Shown here piece by piece: positions 44,055-53,433 of a DNA stretch of 64,000 nt. The DNA is from Bacteroidota bacterium (lineage in GTDB: Bacteria; Bacteroidota; Rhodothermia; Rhodothermales; Rubricoccaceae). The notes beneath the pieces are model-generated. The model made no database searches. It saw only the letters and a list, made by a program, of their open reading frames with translations, and had not been told where the DNA came from. Positions within the stretch are counted from its first letter, which is position 1. The number at the start of each line of letters is the position of its first letter. The stretch lies in contig JBCBNX010000004.1 in assembly GCA_039821555.1 (NCBI GenBank), positions 56,836 to 120,835 on the forward strand. Direction: 5' to 3'. The position numbers and the translations under genes are program-made.

Positions 44055-45398
44055 CTACGTCGAGGCGAGCAGCACCGCGCGCAGTGCCGCTGACGTGGCG
44101 TCGAGAGGGTGCACGGCTTTCGGAGTGTCGAGGAGCGCTTCGAGCGCGGGGGCCGTCGGTGCGGGCAGCGACGGCAGCGCCTGATGGACGACTTCCGGAA
44201 ACTTCGCGGGATGGGCCGTGGCGAGGACAACCGTTGGCGTCGTATCGCCCGTTTCGGCCCGATAGCGTAGGACGGCTTCAAGGCCGACCGCTGTGTGCGG
44301 ACAGGCGAGGTAGCCCGTTGCCTCGTAGGCGTGCCGCAGCCGGTCGAGCGTGACGGTATCGCCGACGCTGGTGCCCCAGACGCGCTCGCGGAGACCCTCG
44401 GCGCCCAGGAGCATGCGCAGCCGCTCGAAGTTGCTCGGAGCCCCCACGTCCATCGCGTTCGACGGCGTGCGGACCGACGGCGGAAACAAGCCCGGCGCGT
44501 CACGATTGTCGGCGAGGTAGTCGGGAAAGAAGCCGTTGGCGTTGTGCGCGGCGAGGAAGCGCCGCACCCGGAGCCCGGCGAGGTTCGCGAGCACCCCCCC
44601 CGTCAGGTTGCCGAGGTTGCCGCTCGGCACACACACGTTGGCCTCTGGGAAGTCGCCCTGAGCAAACGCCCAGGGGTAGTAGAGCATCTGCGGCAGCAGC
44701 CGCCCGATGTTGATCGAGTTGGCCGACGAAAGCGGCACGGTCGCGAGCGCTGGATCGGCGAAGGCGGCCTTGACGAGCCGCTGGCAGTCGTCGAAGGTGC
44801 CGCGCACCGCGAACGATCGTACGCCTGGCCGCTGCACGTCGAGCTGCCGCTGCTGGACGGGGCTGACCTGGCCTTCAGGGTAGAGGAGCACCACGCGCAA
44901 GCCCGGCCGCCCCGCGAAGCCATCGGCGACGGCGCTGCCCGTGTCGCCGGATGTCGCGACGAGGATGGTCAGGTCGTCGCCCGAGTCGGCCTGCTGCCGG
45001 AAGTAAGCGAGGAGCCGCGCCATCGTCCGCGCGCCGACGTCCTTGAACGAGAGCGTCGGCCCGTGGATGAGTTCGAGGACGTAGATCCCGTCGTAGCGCA
45101 CGCCTTCGGGACCGGTGCCCGAGAGCGGGACGAGCGGGACCGGGAAGCTCAGTGCATCGGTGACGAGCGCGGCGAGCGCATCGGATTCGATGTCGGTGCG
45201 CAACCAGGCGGGCAGCACGCGGCGGCCGACGTTGGCGACGCTGTCGGCGCTGTGCCAGTCGGAAGGCAGCGGGGGCACCGCGTCGGGCACGAAGAGGCCG
45301 CCGTCGGGGGCGAGCCCCGTCTGGAGCGCCTCGGCAAACGACACGCCACGGTGCTCCTGGGCGCGGTCGGTGCGGGTGCTGACGTAGCGTGGCGTCAT
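44055..45398 (-). CDS. thrC: Threonine synthase
   Basis: 447 residues from ATG 45398. PLP-enzyme marks are GPTLSFKDVGARTMARLL near 110, with the Schiff-base Lys, and LVATSGDTGSAVADGF near 140; SSANSINIGRLLPQ and VCVPSGNLGNLTGG follow. It turns O-phosphohomoserine into threonine. Its ATG overlaps the TGA of thrB by 4 nt (45395-45398), so the pair is translationally coupled. The usual aspartokinase/homoserine dehydrogenase gene is not in this window. Confidence 0.96.
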   Translation of the reverse strand: MTPRYVSTRTDRAQEHRGVSFAEALQTGLAPDGGLFVPDAVPPLPSDWHSADSVANVGRRVLPAWLRTDIESDALAALVTDALSFPVPLVPLSGTGPEGVRYDGIYVLELIHGPTLSFKDVGARTMARLLAYFRQQADSGDDLTILVATSGDTGSAVADGFAGRPGLRVVLLYPEGQVSPVQQRQLDVQRPGVRSFAVRGTFDDCQRLVKAAFADPALATVPLSSANSINIGRLLPQMLYYPWAFAQGDFPEANVCVPSGNLGNLTGGVLANLAGLRVRRFLAAHNANGFFPDYLADNRDAPGLFPPSVRTPSNAMDVGAPSNFERLRMLLGAEGLRERVWGTSVGDTVTLDRLRHAYEATGYLACPHTAVGLEAVLRYRAETGDTTPTVVLATAHPAKFPEVVHQALPSLPAPTAPALEALLDTPKAVHPLDATSAALRAVLLAST

Positions 45399-46405
45399 GA
45401 CAGGACGCGTCCTCCGACGGTGTCGACGGCGATGGGCCCGGTCCAGGCACCGTGGCCCGCAGCCAGGCACGCGGCGCGCATCGCGTTGGCCACCGTGGCG
45501 GCGTGGGCATCGTCGCGGCAGACGGCGACCATCGCAGGGCCAGAACCGGAGAGGCAGCAGCCGGGCGCGCCTGCGTCCAGCGCCGCGTCGCGGATGGCGG
45601 CGTAGCCAGGCACGAGCGGAGCGCGTACGGGCTCGGCGAGGCGGTCGGTCATCATCGCGCGGCCGACCTCTGCCCAGTCGCCCGCGCGCCAGGCATCGAG
45701 GAGGAACGCGAGGTGGGCGGCGTTGCAGACAGCGTCGCGCAGCGGCACGGCCGTGGGCAGCGCCTCGCGGGCGGCCTTGGTGAGCACCTGCACCCGCGGC
45801 AGCGCGAGCGCCAGCGATGGCGCCGGCCCGATGATGCGTCGGAAGCGCGTCGGCGCGGCGGAATCGACGAGGACGAGGCCGCCGAGGAGCGCCGGGAGCA
45901 CATTGTCGCCGTGGCGCCCGCCGGACGCCACCGACTCGGCGTCGAGGACGGCTTCGACGAGTATGGCTTCCGCGACCGGCGCGTCGAGGACGCCCTCAAG
46001 CCGGAGGAGGCCCGCCGCCGCGACGGCCCCCGCGACGGCGCTCGCCGACGAGCCGCCGATGCCGCTGCCCAGCGGGATGCCCTTCTCGATCACCATGGTG
46101 GCACCGAAGCCGGCCCCGTGGGCCTCCAGGACGAGCCGGGCAGCCCGCGCCGCGGTGTTCTTCTGGTCGCAGGTGGGCAGGTCCGTCGCCGCTAGGTCTC
46201 CGCACGGGTCGCCGATGTGCGTAGCGTCTACGCCCACGCCGGGGGCCTCTCGCCGCGTGAGGGTGACGGCGTCGTAGAAGCCCGTGATAGCCAGGCCGAG
46301 GGCGTCGAAGCCAGGCCCGAGGTTGGAGAGCGACGCCGGGCCCACGGCCGTCACCGTAGGCACAGCCGGGGAGGAGAGAGGCAGAGACACGATTGGTGCT
46401 TGCAT
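45395..46405 (-). CDS. thrB: Homoserine kinase
   Basis: 336 residues from ATG 46405; upstream open frame is not homologous. GHMP-kinase motifs are VGPASLSNLGPGFDALGLAI near 22, GIPLGSGIGGSSASAVAGAV near 108 (ATP loop) and GCCLSGSGPAMVAVC near 290. It phosphorylates homoserine, giving the substrate of ThrC. First gene of the overlapping thrB-thrC pair. Confidence 0.96.
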   Translation of the reverse strand: MQAPIVSLPLSSPAVPTVTAVGPASLSNLGPGFDALGLAITGFYDAVTLTRREAPGVGVDATHIGDPCGDLAATDLPTCDQKNTAARAARLVLEAHGAGFGATMVIEKGIPLGSGIGGSSASAVAGAVAAAGLLRLEGVLDAPVAEAILVEAVLDAESVASGGRHGDNVLPALLGGLVLVDSAAPTRFRRIIGPAPSLALALPRVQVLTKAAREALPTAVPLRDAVCNAAHLAFLLDAWRAGDWAEVGRAMMTDRLAEPVRAPLVPGYAAIRDAALDAGAPGCCLSGSGPAMVAVCRDDAHAATVANAMRAACLAAGHGAWTGPIAVDTVGGRVLS

Positions 46406-46637
46406 CGTGGGGCCGATCAGGGAGCGGCGATGATCAGAACGGGGCAACAGCGCGATCCAACGGGGCCACAGCGTACTGCGCGCACCCAAAAGAAGGGCGT
46501 CAACATACCGTGCGATCGCTGTGCCGGAAAGCCCGTCCGCCGAAGCTTCACCCCGCCCGAGGAACGCACGTTCGGCCGTTCCGTTGCTCACCGGCACGCT
46601 TCCACAGCTCCACCGCCGCCCTGCATCACGCCTGACC

Positions 46638-47732
46638 ATGCGCATCGGCCCCATCGACCTCGGCGAACGCCCCCTGTTTCTCGCGCCCATGGAGGACGTG
46701 AGTGACCCGCCGTTCCGGCTGCTCTGCAAGCGCTACGGGGCCGACTTCGTCACGACGGAGTTCATCTCGTCGGGCGGGCTGCTCTACGACGCGCACGACT
46801 CGGTGCAGAAGCTCGACATCTACGACGAAGAGCGCCCGGTCGGTATCCAGATCTTCGGCGGTAACCTAGATCAGGTCCGCGAGGCCGCCGCCATCGTCGA
46901 CCGCATCCAGCCCGATCTGATCGACATCAACTTCGGGTGCCCGGTCAAAAAGGTCGTCTGCAAGGACGGCGGGGCGGGCATCCTCCGCAACCTGCCGAAG
47001 ATGCAAGCCATCACCGAAGCCGTGCTGGAGGTGGCGACGCGTCCGGTGACCGTCAAGACGCGCCTCGGCTGGAACGACCAGTCGATCCAAATCCTCGACG
47101 TGGCGCGCATGCTGGAAGAGAGCGGCATCGCGGCCTTGGCCGTGCACGCCCGGACGCGCGCGCAGATGTACAAGGGCGAGGCACGTTGGCAGTGGCTCCG
47201 TCGTCTCAAGGAAGAGGGCGTTCGCGACATCCCGCTCATTGGCAACGGCGACGCCACCACGCCGGAGAAGGTCAAGGCGATGTTCGACGAGACTGGCGTG
47301 GACGCGGTGATGATCGGCCGCGGGGCCATCGGCAACCCGTGGATCTTCCGGGACGCGAAAGCCTTCCTGGCAACAGGCGAGGTGCCGGACCCGCCGTCGT
47401 GGGACGAGCGCGTGGCGGTCGTCGCGGAGCACCTCACGCTCAAGTGCGAGTGGCTCGGCGAGCGCAAGGGCACGCTGGAGATGCGGCGGATGTACGGCGG
47501 CTACTTCAAGGGCCACCGGGGCGCGAGTCTGCTCCGCCAGCAGCTCATGGAGCACAACACCCGGGAGGGCGTGCTGGAGGTGCTGCTCAACTTCCGGCCC
47601 GAGGACGCCGCCCCGCGCGTGTCGCTCGCCCAGCCGCGTGCTGCCAAAGCGATCACCGCTTCGCTTCCACGCCCGTCGCGCCCGGACGTGACGCCCGTCG
47701 CGCTGGCTCCGGCTGAAAGTGTCCCCAGCTAA
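46638..47732 (+). CDS. dusB: tRNA-dihydrouridine synthase (DusB-like)
   Basis: 364 residues from ATG 46638. FMN-barrel motifs are LAPMEDVSDPPFRLLCKRYG near 16, DINFGCPVKKVVCKDGGAG near 100 (catalytic Cys), VKTRLGWND near 142, HARTRAQMYKGEARW near 175 and DAVMIGRGAIGNPWIF near 220. It reduces uridines in the tRNA D-loop. The C-terminal about 40 residues beyond the domain are low complexity. Divergent from thrB. Confidence 0.93.
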   Translation: MRIGPIDLGERPLFLAPMEDVSDPPFRLLCKRYGADFVTTEFISSGGLLYDAHDSVQKLDIYDEERPVGIQIFGGNLDQVREAAAIVDRIQPDLIDINFGCPVKKVVCKDGGAGILRNLPKMQAITEAVLEVATRPVTVKTRLGWNDQSIQILDVARMLEESGIAALAVHARTRAQMYKGEARWQWLRRLKEEGVRDIPLIGNGDATTPEKVKAMFDETGVDAVMIGRGAIGNPWIFRDAKAFLATGEVPDPPSWDERVAVVAEHLTLKCEWLGERKGTLEMRRMYGGYFKGHRGASLLRQQLMEHNTREGVLEVLLNFRPEDAAPRVSLAQPRAAKAITASLPRPSRPDVTPVALAPAESVPS

Positions 47733-47950
47733 GACGGTCGCTCTCAGTCGCAGCCACTGCCCGGCGGTGCCGCGCCAGGTGCACGCCCGCGAAACTTGAA
47801 CCTGTGGGTGAGGAAAGGCGAGCGGGTTCTTTGCGAAGATCAGGAGCGGATACGAGACAATCGAGACGGTTGAAGCGGCAGCCTGCGGTGCGGAATGTCG
47901 TTCGAAACGAGAGCGTGCACACGCCACCACCCCGCACCCACCACGCTTCT

Positions 47951-48865
47951 ATGTCTCCGCTCTTCGTCCGCTTCCTCGCGGCGGTCGTGCTCGCGCTGAC
48001 GCTTGTCACGGCGCCCGGCTGCACCTTCTTCGAGGAAACCTTCGAACTCGAAGCTACCGTCTCTGGCCTGGTGCTCGCGAGCACGCGCGACTCCGACTTC
48101 CGCGCCTACGAGGCGCTCGAATCGGCCATCCAGGCCGATGGCCAGGCGTTCCTCGCCACCCGCGTCGAGTTCTCCGAGGCCGCCCGGCAGAACGGCATCG
48201 ACCTGCTGCCGACGCGCATCGCGCTCATCAACGCCGCCGAGGTGAGCCAGCCGCTCGTCGCGGCGGACCCGCTTATCGCGCTGGAATTCCCGCAGCCGCT
48301 TTTGCTCTACACCGTCGACGAGGAGCGCATCGTGGCTGGCTACAACACGGCGGATTATCTCACGGCGCGCTATGATGTGGCGGGCCTCCCGGCGCTCGAC
48401 AAGTACGAGGAGCGCTGGCAGCGCTTCGTGCAGGTCGCTACGTCGAACGCGCCGCTCATCGGTCCTGGCCCCGGCCTGCCAGCGCGGCACGAGGGCATCA
48501 TCCAGGCCTCCCTCGACGAAGGTGCCCAAGACGCCTTCCGGGTGCTCACGCAGGTCGTCCGAACCCGCGAAGATGTCCAACTCGTCGCGCGCTACGACCA
48601 CACCATCGAGGGCGGGCGCCCGGCGCTGACCATGCTGCTCAACCAGCCAGAGACGTCGGCGCAGCTAGCCGCAACCTCCCGCACCGCCGCCATCGACGCG
48701 CTGCTGCGGATCGCCGTGTTCGAAGACGAGGCAGGCGCCGCGCACATCGCGTATGTCGATCCCGCCTACAAGGCTCAGCGCCACAACGTGGCGAACGAGG
48801 CAGCGAGCGAGGTGAGCCGCCTCCGATCGCTCCTCGACGAGATCGTGGTGCAAGTGCAAGGGTAG
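47951..48865 (+). CDS. DUF302-domain lipoprotein, two tandem units
   Basis: 304 residues from ATG 47951. A lipoprotein signal ends in TLVTAPGC. Residues about 35-150 are a DUF302 unit (LLPTRIALINAAEVSQPLVA, PQPLLLYTVDEERIVAGYN). Residues about 190-285 look like a second, diverged unit (ALTMLLNQPETSAQLAATSR, LLRIAVFEDEAGAAHIAY). DUF302 proteins are small homodimeric folds of unknown role; in a tandem form one chain could mimic the dimer. Expected to be envelope-anchored. Confidence 0.8.
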   Translation: MSPLFVRFLAAVVLALTLVTAPGCTFFEETFELEATVSGLVLASTRDSDFRAYEALESAIQADGQAFLATRVEFSEAARQNGIDLLPTRIALINAAEVSQPLVAADPLIALEFPQPLLLYTVDEERIVAGYNTADYLTARYDVAGLPALDKYEERWQRFVQVATSNAPLIGPGPGLPARHEGIIQASLDEGAQDAFRVLTQVVRTREDVQLVARYDHTIEGGRPALTMLLNQPETSAQLAATSRTAAIDALLRIAVFEDEAGAAHIAYVDPAYKAQRHNVANEAASEVSRLRSLLDEIVVQVQG

Positions 48866-48881
48866 CCTTTGGCCCAGGCGC

Positions 48882-49943
48882 TCAGCGCTCCAACTGCGTC
48901 AGGCGGCGCGTCACGATGCCGTCGGGCGTGACTACCCGCAGGATGTAGGTGCCGCTCGCGAGCGACGGGGCGGTCGAGAAGGCATGGGGTCCGGCGCCGA
49001 GGACGCCGTCGTGCAGCAGCGCCGCACGCCGCCCAAGCGCGTCGAACAGCGCGATCTGCACGGCCACGGGCGCATCGAGGACTACCGAAATCGACGCGCG
49101 GCCCTCCGTGGGATTGGGGAATGGGCCGACGAGGCGGAGGCCTTTGGGCTGCGCGTCGTTGGTGCTGGCGGTGGCCGGCGCGAAGGCGCGGCGGGCGAGC
49201 GTGGCGTCGAGGACGAACGGGTTGTCGTTGCCCTGGAACGAGGCGACGCGCCCCGAACGGGCGACCTCGGCGGCATCAGCAGGATCGGCGTCGTGCCAGT
49301 CGAGGAGGGTGCCGAGTTGGCGGTCGAACCAGCGCAAGCCGCCACTGCCGACCTCAGCCTCGTAGATCGTGGCGACATAGAATAGCATCCGCGCCACATC
49401 GCCCTTGACGACTTCGCGCGGCTCAAACGCGGAACTGCTGCGCTCCGAGTAGGCGTCGCGGTCGGCGGTGGGCGTCGACGACTGCGTCTGGTCGAAGCGG
49501 TACCACGCCACGGCCTGCACGTCGGGGATCTCGGCGAACGGCAGGCTCGCGCGATCGCTGTTCACCCGCACCCGCGTCGGGACGAGGTGGTGCATGTCTG
49601 TCTCTGCATCGTTGTTGTCCGTGCCTTCCGAGCGCGGCCAGACGTGCTCCTGGTTTATCCCAGCGTTGTTGTTGAACACGTCCTGCGACGGGTCCGACGA
49701 CGGTTGCCCGTCGAACGGCACGAAGAAGTCGGTGTAGAACCCGAGCACGCCGCGCTGGCCGCCCACAGTGACCTCGTCCACGGTGTCGTAGAGCCGGTCT
49801 TTGCTTTGGCTGCTCGACAGCACGCGGTTGGGCGCGTAGGCGCCGTCGAGCGCATCGAGGAGGTCATCGCCCGTGAGGCCGGGAAAGATCTGCGCCGATG
49901 CCGGGGGCGCGATCAGGAGGAAGATGGCGAGGAGGAGGCGCAT
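48882..49943 (-). CDS. Secreted endonuclease I family nuclease with T9SS sorting domain
   Basis: 353 residues with a signal peptide (MRLLLAIFLLIAPPASAQIF). The endonuclease I region has NQEHVWPRSEG near 92 and DMHHLVPTRVRVNSDRASLP near 113, with the conserved His/Asn metal site, then VKGDVARMLFYVATIYE near 180. From about 265, LVGPFPNPTEG, IALFDALGRRAAL and GTYILRVV form a T9SS type A sorting domain. It probably degrades extracellular DNA for nutrition or in biofilms. It converges with the DUF302 lipoprotein gene, 16 bp apart. Confidence 0.92.
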   Translation of the reverse strand: MRLLLAIFLLIAPPASAQIFPGLTGDDLLDALDGAYAPNRVLSSSQSKDRLYDTVDEVTVGGQRGVLGFYTDFFVPFDGQPSSDPSQDVFNNNAGINQEHVWPRSEGTDNNDAETDMHHLVPTRVRVNSDRASLPFAEIPDVQAVAWYRFDQTQSSTPTADRDAYSERSSSAFEPREVVKGDVARMLFYVATIYEAEVGSGGLRWFDRQLGTLLDWHDADPADAAEVARSGRVASFQGNDNPFVLDATLARRAFAPATASTNDAQPKGLRLVGPFPNPTEGRASISVVLDAPVAVQIALFDALGRRAALLHDGVLGAGPHAFSTAPSLASGTYILRVVTPDGIVTRRLTQLER

Positions 49944-50085
49944 GACAACGAGGAGGGGAGATGGCAGACTGACAGAGAGCAGAATCGGGCGAGAAAGCGC
50001 CGAGAGTGAAGAGTAAAGGGTGAAGAGCCTGGCATTCGTTCTGGGGATTGAAGCGAAGGGTTGCTTCTACGCAACACGCAGGCCC

Positions 50086-51420
50086 TCACCTCCGCCGGTA
50101 GAGCGCCTCGTCGAGTGCCCACAGCACCGCGCCGAGCGTGCCGAAGGTGCCGAGAGCCAGCAGCGGCTCCCAGATCACGAGTCCGCCTACGAAGCCAAGC
50201 AGTCCGCCGAGGTACTTGATGTAGTTGAGTTGCTCGTTTGAGGTCGTTTTCAGCAGCCGTTCGAGCTGCTGCTCGTCGTAGCGGCTCGCGTTGGCGACGA
50301 TCATCGCGTAGACGTCGAGCCGCTCCACGAAGCCGAGCACCGTCCGGGTAGCGATCTCCTCAATGGCGTCGCCCTGCGCCTCCACCTGCGCCGGGACCTC
50401 GTCCAGCAGCGCGTCGAGGCGGTCGAGGACAGGGTCGAGCGCGTCCGGCAACTCGGCGATGGCTTGCTCGATGCGGCGGTCGAAGTCGTCGCCGCGCACC
50501 TTGCGGTAGGCCTTGAGCGCGAGGCCGCCGAGGCCCTCGCCTGCGTTCTGCTCCAGCTTCTGGACCGCGATGGCCTTCAGCTTCTGGCGCATCTCCTCCG
50601 AGCCGAGCAGGTCGCGCACGGTGTGCTCGGCAAGGCGTTTGAGTTCGCCGCGGAAGTCGGGATCGTCGAGGGTGTCGTGGACGAGGCGGACGCCGAGCTG
50701 GCGGTAGCGCCCGATGACGCCGCTCTCGGCGATGCGCTCCTTGATGATCTCCTCGTTGATGAGCTCCTGCGAGATCGCCTGCGCGAGCCGGTAGACGACG
50801 CGCTCGCGCTGCGCGGGCACGAGGCCCTGGCCGAAGATGGGCCGCTTCTCGCGCGGCTGGAAAAGCATCGTGATCGCGAGCCAGTTGGTGGCGAACCCGA
50901 TCAGCCCGCTTACGGCGAGGATGCGCAGCAGGCCCTCGAACGCGAGTGTGCGGCCGAAAAGCGAGGCCTCCCAGCCGGCGAAGTCCCACGCGAACGACAG
51001 CAAGAACAGCGCACCCAGAGACCACGGTACGGCGCGGAGCACCGGGAGCCACCGCGCATGCGCCCCCTTCACCCGTGGCATCGTTGGGGTGGCCTCCTCG
51101 ACCTGCGGCGTCCGCTCCGGCAGATGGCGGCGCATGTACTCGAAGAGCAATCCGCCCGCTTCCTGCGCACGCTGCCGCGTTAGTTCCTTCGCCTCCGGAA
51201 TCGACATCCCGGATTCCTGCGTCAGATCCGGCGGATTGCCACCGAAGGCCGTCGTCGTCTCCTCCAGCACGGTCGCCTCTAGAATCGCCGGGTCGCCCGC
51301 GTCCTCACCGCCCATAGCCTCATCCGCTACACCATCGTCGGTCGCCGCTTCCTCCGTGCGTACCGTATCCGGCTCGTCAGGCGTCGGTTCGGCGCCGCTG
51401 GGGTCGTCTTTGGAAGGCAT
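50086..51420 (-). CDS. DUF445 family membrane protein
   Basis: 444 residues. An acidic, low-complexity N-terminus (about 1-110) precedes two membrane helices near 130-190, including GLIGFATNWLAITMLFQPRE, the DUF445 hallmark. A long helical body (residues 190-395) and a final pair of membrane segments near 405-440 follow. DUF445 proteins are inner-membrane proteins of unknown function. The long acidic N-terminal extension is unusual. Divergent from radA. Confidence 0.88.
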   Translation of the reverse strand: MPSKDDPSGAEPTPDEPDTVRTEEAATDDGVADEAMGGEDAGDPAILEATVLEETTTAFGGNPPDLTQESGMSIPEAKELTRQRAQEAGGLLFEYMRRHLPERTPQVEEATPTMPRVKGAHARWLPVLRAVPWSLGALFLLSFAWDFAGWEASLFGRTLAFEGLLRILAVSGLIGFATNWLAITMLFQPREKRPIFGQGLVPAQRERVVYRLAQAISQELINEEIIKERIAESGVIGRYRQLGVRLVHDTLDDPDFRGELKRLAEHTVRDLLGSEEMRQKLKAIAVQKLEQNAGEGLGGLALKAYRKVRGDDFDRRIEQAIAELPDALDPVLDRLDALLDEVPAQVEAQGDAIEEIATRTVLGFVERLDVYAMIVANASRYDEQQLERLLKTTSNEQLNYIKYLGGLLGFVGGLVIWEPLLALGTFGTLGAVLWALDEALYRRR

Positions 51421-51530
51421 GGAGAAAAGGAGGGTGAAGCGAGGCTGTCAGTGCCAAGGCGTAGGTTGCGAGGCTTCGCGTGGTACGTTCACGCATCCAC
51501 ACCTGCACACACTCACACCTCCCACGCGCG

Positions 51531-52964
51531 ATGGCGAAAAAGAAAACGGTCTACGTCTGCCAGAGTTGCGGCAACACATCGCCCCGCTGGATGGGGCAGT
51601 GTACGAGTTGCCAGGGCTGGAACACGTTCGTCGAGGAGAAGCCCCGCGAGGCGATCAAGGCGCCCGTGATGAAGGCGGCGGACTACGACAGCGGACTCGG
51701 CGACGGCGGCGCGGACGGCTTCAGCAGTGGCGGCTTCACGCGCAAGGGACGCAGTGGCGGCTTCGGCGCGCGCCCGGCGCGGCTCCGCGAGGTCGAGGTC
51801 AGCGAGCGCAGCCGCCTCGTGACGGGCCTCGCCGAGTTCGACCGGGTGATGGGCGGCGGTATCATGCACGGCTCGCTCACGCTCGTCGCGGGCGACCCCG
51901 GCATCGGCAAATCGACGCTCATGACCGAACTTGGGCGCCATATGCCCGACGCGACGCTCCTCTACGTCACCGGCGAGGAGTCCGCGCAGCAGGTCAAGCT
52001 CCGAGCCCAGCGCCTCGGCGTCGACGCCGACCAGTTCTACCTCTTCCCCGAAACCAACGTCGAGGCGATCCTCTCCGCCGCCTATGACGTGCGCCCCGAC
52101 GTGCTGATCGTCGACTCGATCCAGACCATCTTCCGGCCAGACCTCACCAGCGCACCTGGCTCCGTGTCGCAGGTCCGCGAATCGGCCGCCGCGCTCCTCG
52201 ACCTCACCAAGACGCTCCCGACGAGCACGTTTCTGGTCGGCCACGTCACCAAGTCGGGCAGCATCGCCGGGCCGCGCGTGCTGGAGCACATGGTCGACAC
52301 GGTGCTCCACTTCGAGGGCGACCGCCACCACGCCTTCCGCATGCTCCGCGCGATGAAGAACCGCTTCGGGGCCGCCAACGAGATCGGCGTCTTCGAGATG
52401 CGCGAGGGAGGGCTGAAGGAGGTCGGCAGCCCGAGCGCGCTGTTTCTGGCGGAGCGGTCGTACGGCCAGTCGGGCTCGGTCGTGGTCTGCTCGATGGAGG
52501 GCACGCGCCCGCTGCTCATCGAGGTGCAGGCGCTCGTGACGGCGACGAGCTACGGCACGCCGCAGCGCACCGCGACGGGCTTCGACGCGCGGCGACTCCA
52601 ACTCCTGCTCGCCGTCCTCGAAAAGCGCGAGGGCCTCCGCTTCTCCCAACACGACGTCTTCCTCAACGTCGCCGGTGGCGTGCGTGTGGACGAGCCCGCC
52701 GTCGACCTCGGCGTCGTGCTCGCCGTCGCCTCGTCGTTCCGCGACATCCCGACCGACTCGTCGACCGTCGTGGCGGGCGAGGTGGGGCTCGGGGGCGAGG
52801 TGCGCGCCGTGAGCCGGATCGAGCAGCGCCTCGGCGAGGCGAAGCAACTTGGGTTTGAGCGCTTTCTTTTGCCGAAGCCCTCCGCGTCCGACCTCCGTGC
52901 GCCGAAAGGACTCGAACTGCTCCCCGTCCAGCGCGTCAGCGAAGCGCTCGACCTCGCGCTCTAG
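51531..52964 (+). CDS. radA: DNA repair protein RadA
   Basis: 477 residues from ATG 51531. Zinc finger CQSCGNTSPRWMGQCTSCQG at 10-29, a Gly-rich linker, then the RecA-like core with Walker A GDPGIGKST near 123 and the RadA-specific KNRFGAANEIG near 280. The C-terminal Lon-protease-like domain has VNVAGGVRVDEPAVDLGVVL near 380. RadA processes recombination intermediates (branch migration). The upstream leader is C/A-rich with no Shine-Dalgarno sequence. Confidence 0.96.
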   Translation: MAKKKTVYVCQSCGNTSPRWMGQCTSCQGWNTFVEEKPREAIKAPVMKAADYDSGLGDGGADGFSSGGFTRKGRSGGFGARPARLREVEVSERSRLVTGLAEFDRVMGGGIMHGSLTLVAGDPGIGKSTLMTELGRHMPDATLLYVTGEESAQQVKLRAQRLGVDADQFYLFPETNVEAILSAAYDVRPDVLIVDSIQTIFRPDLTSAPGSVSQVRESAAALLDLTKTLPTSTFLVGHVTKSGSIAGPRVLEHMVDTVLHFEGDRHHAFRMLRAMKNRFGAANEIGVFEMREGGLKEVGSPSALFLAERSYGQSGSVVVCSMEGTRPLLIEVQALVTATSYGTPQRTATGFDARRLQLLLAVLEKREGLRFSQHDVFLNVAGGVRVDEPAVDLGVVLAVASSFRDIPTDSSTVVAGEVGLGGEVRAVSRIEQRLGEAKQLGFERFLLPKPSASDLRAPKGLELLPVQRVSEALDLAL

Positions 52965-53055
52965 CCGCGGCTCCCACATGCGGCCGCGTCGCCCGGGCTG
53001 CCGGGACGACGCGGCCAGCGCGCAGGAAATGCGCTGCGGTCGGAGTGGCTGGAGG

Positions 53056-53433
53056 CTAGATCGAAAGCGCCTCGTCGATCTGGCGAAGCTGAATGCGCGC
53101 GAGGCCGAGGTTGGCGGTCTGGCGGTCGAGCGCGAGGTAGGTGAACAGGCCCGTCTGGTTGCGCGCGAGACGGATCAGGTGATACTGGCCGGAAATGGTG
53201 ATGAGGATCTCCTCTAACTCCTCGCTGGCGAGGCCAAGCTGCTCCTTGATGCGCATCTTGGTGAGGATGAAGTCGCGGTTGCCCGCCGCGGCGAGCTCCA
53301 TGTCCATTGCCCCGCCGCCGAGCGTGCCGAGGCTGATGCCGGACTCGAGGTCGACGATGGCGACGCCGAGCGCGCCGTCGATGTTCATGGCTTCCTGGAG
53401 GGCGGTGTTGAGATCGAGGGCTTGTACCTGCAT
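53056..53433 (-). CDS. Roadblock/LC7-like domain protein
   Basis: 125 residues from ATG 53433. One profilin-like roadblock domain: ALGVAIVDLESGISLGTLGG, MELAAAGNRDFILTKMRIKE, EILITISGQYHLIRLAR and TYLALDRQTANLGLARIQL. Bacterial roadblock proteins often pair with small GTPases (MglA-like) or kinases to control polarity and motility; no such partner is adjacent. Downstream convergent gene is radA. Confidence 0.82.
   Translation of the reverse strand: MQVQALDLNTALQEAMNIDGALGVAIVDLESGISLGTLGGGAMDMELAAAGNRDFILTKMRIKEQLGLASEELEEILITISGQYHLIRLARNQTGLFTYLALDRQTANLGLARIQLRQIDEALSI

Noticed and set aside
51513..52979. 488-codon open frame antisense to radA
   Set aside because: Same type of GC shadow; RadA is unmistakable on the other strand.
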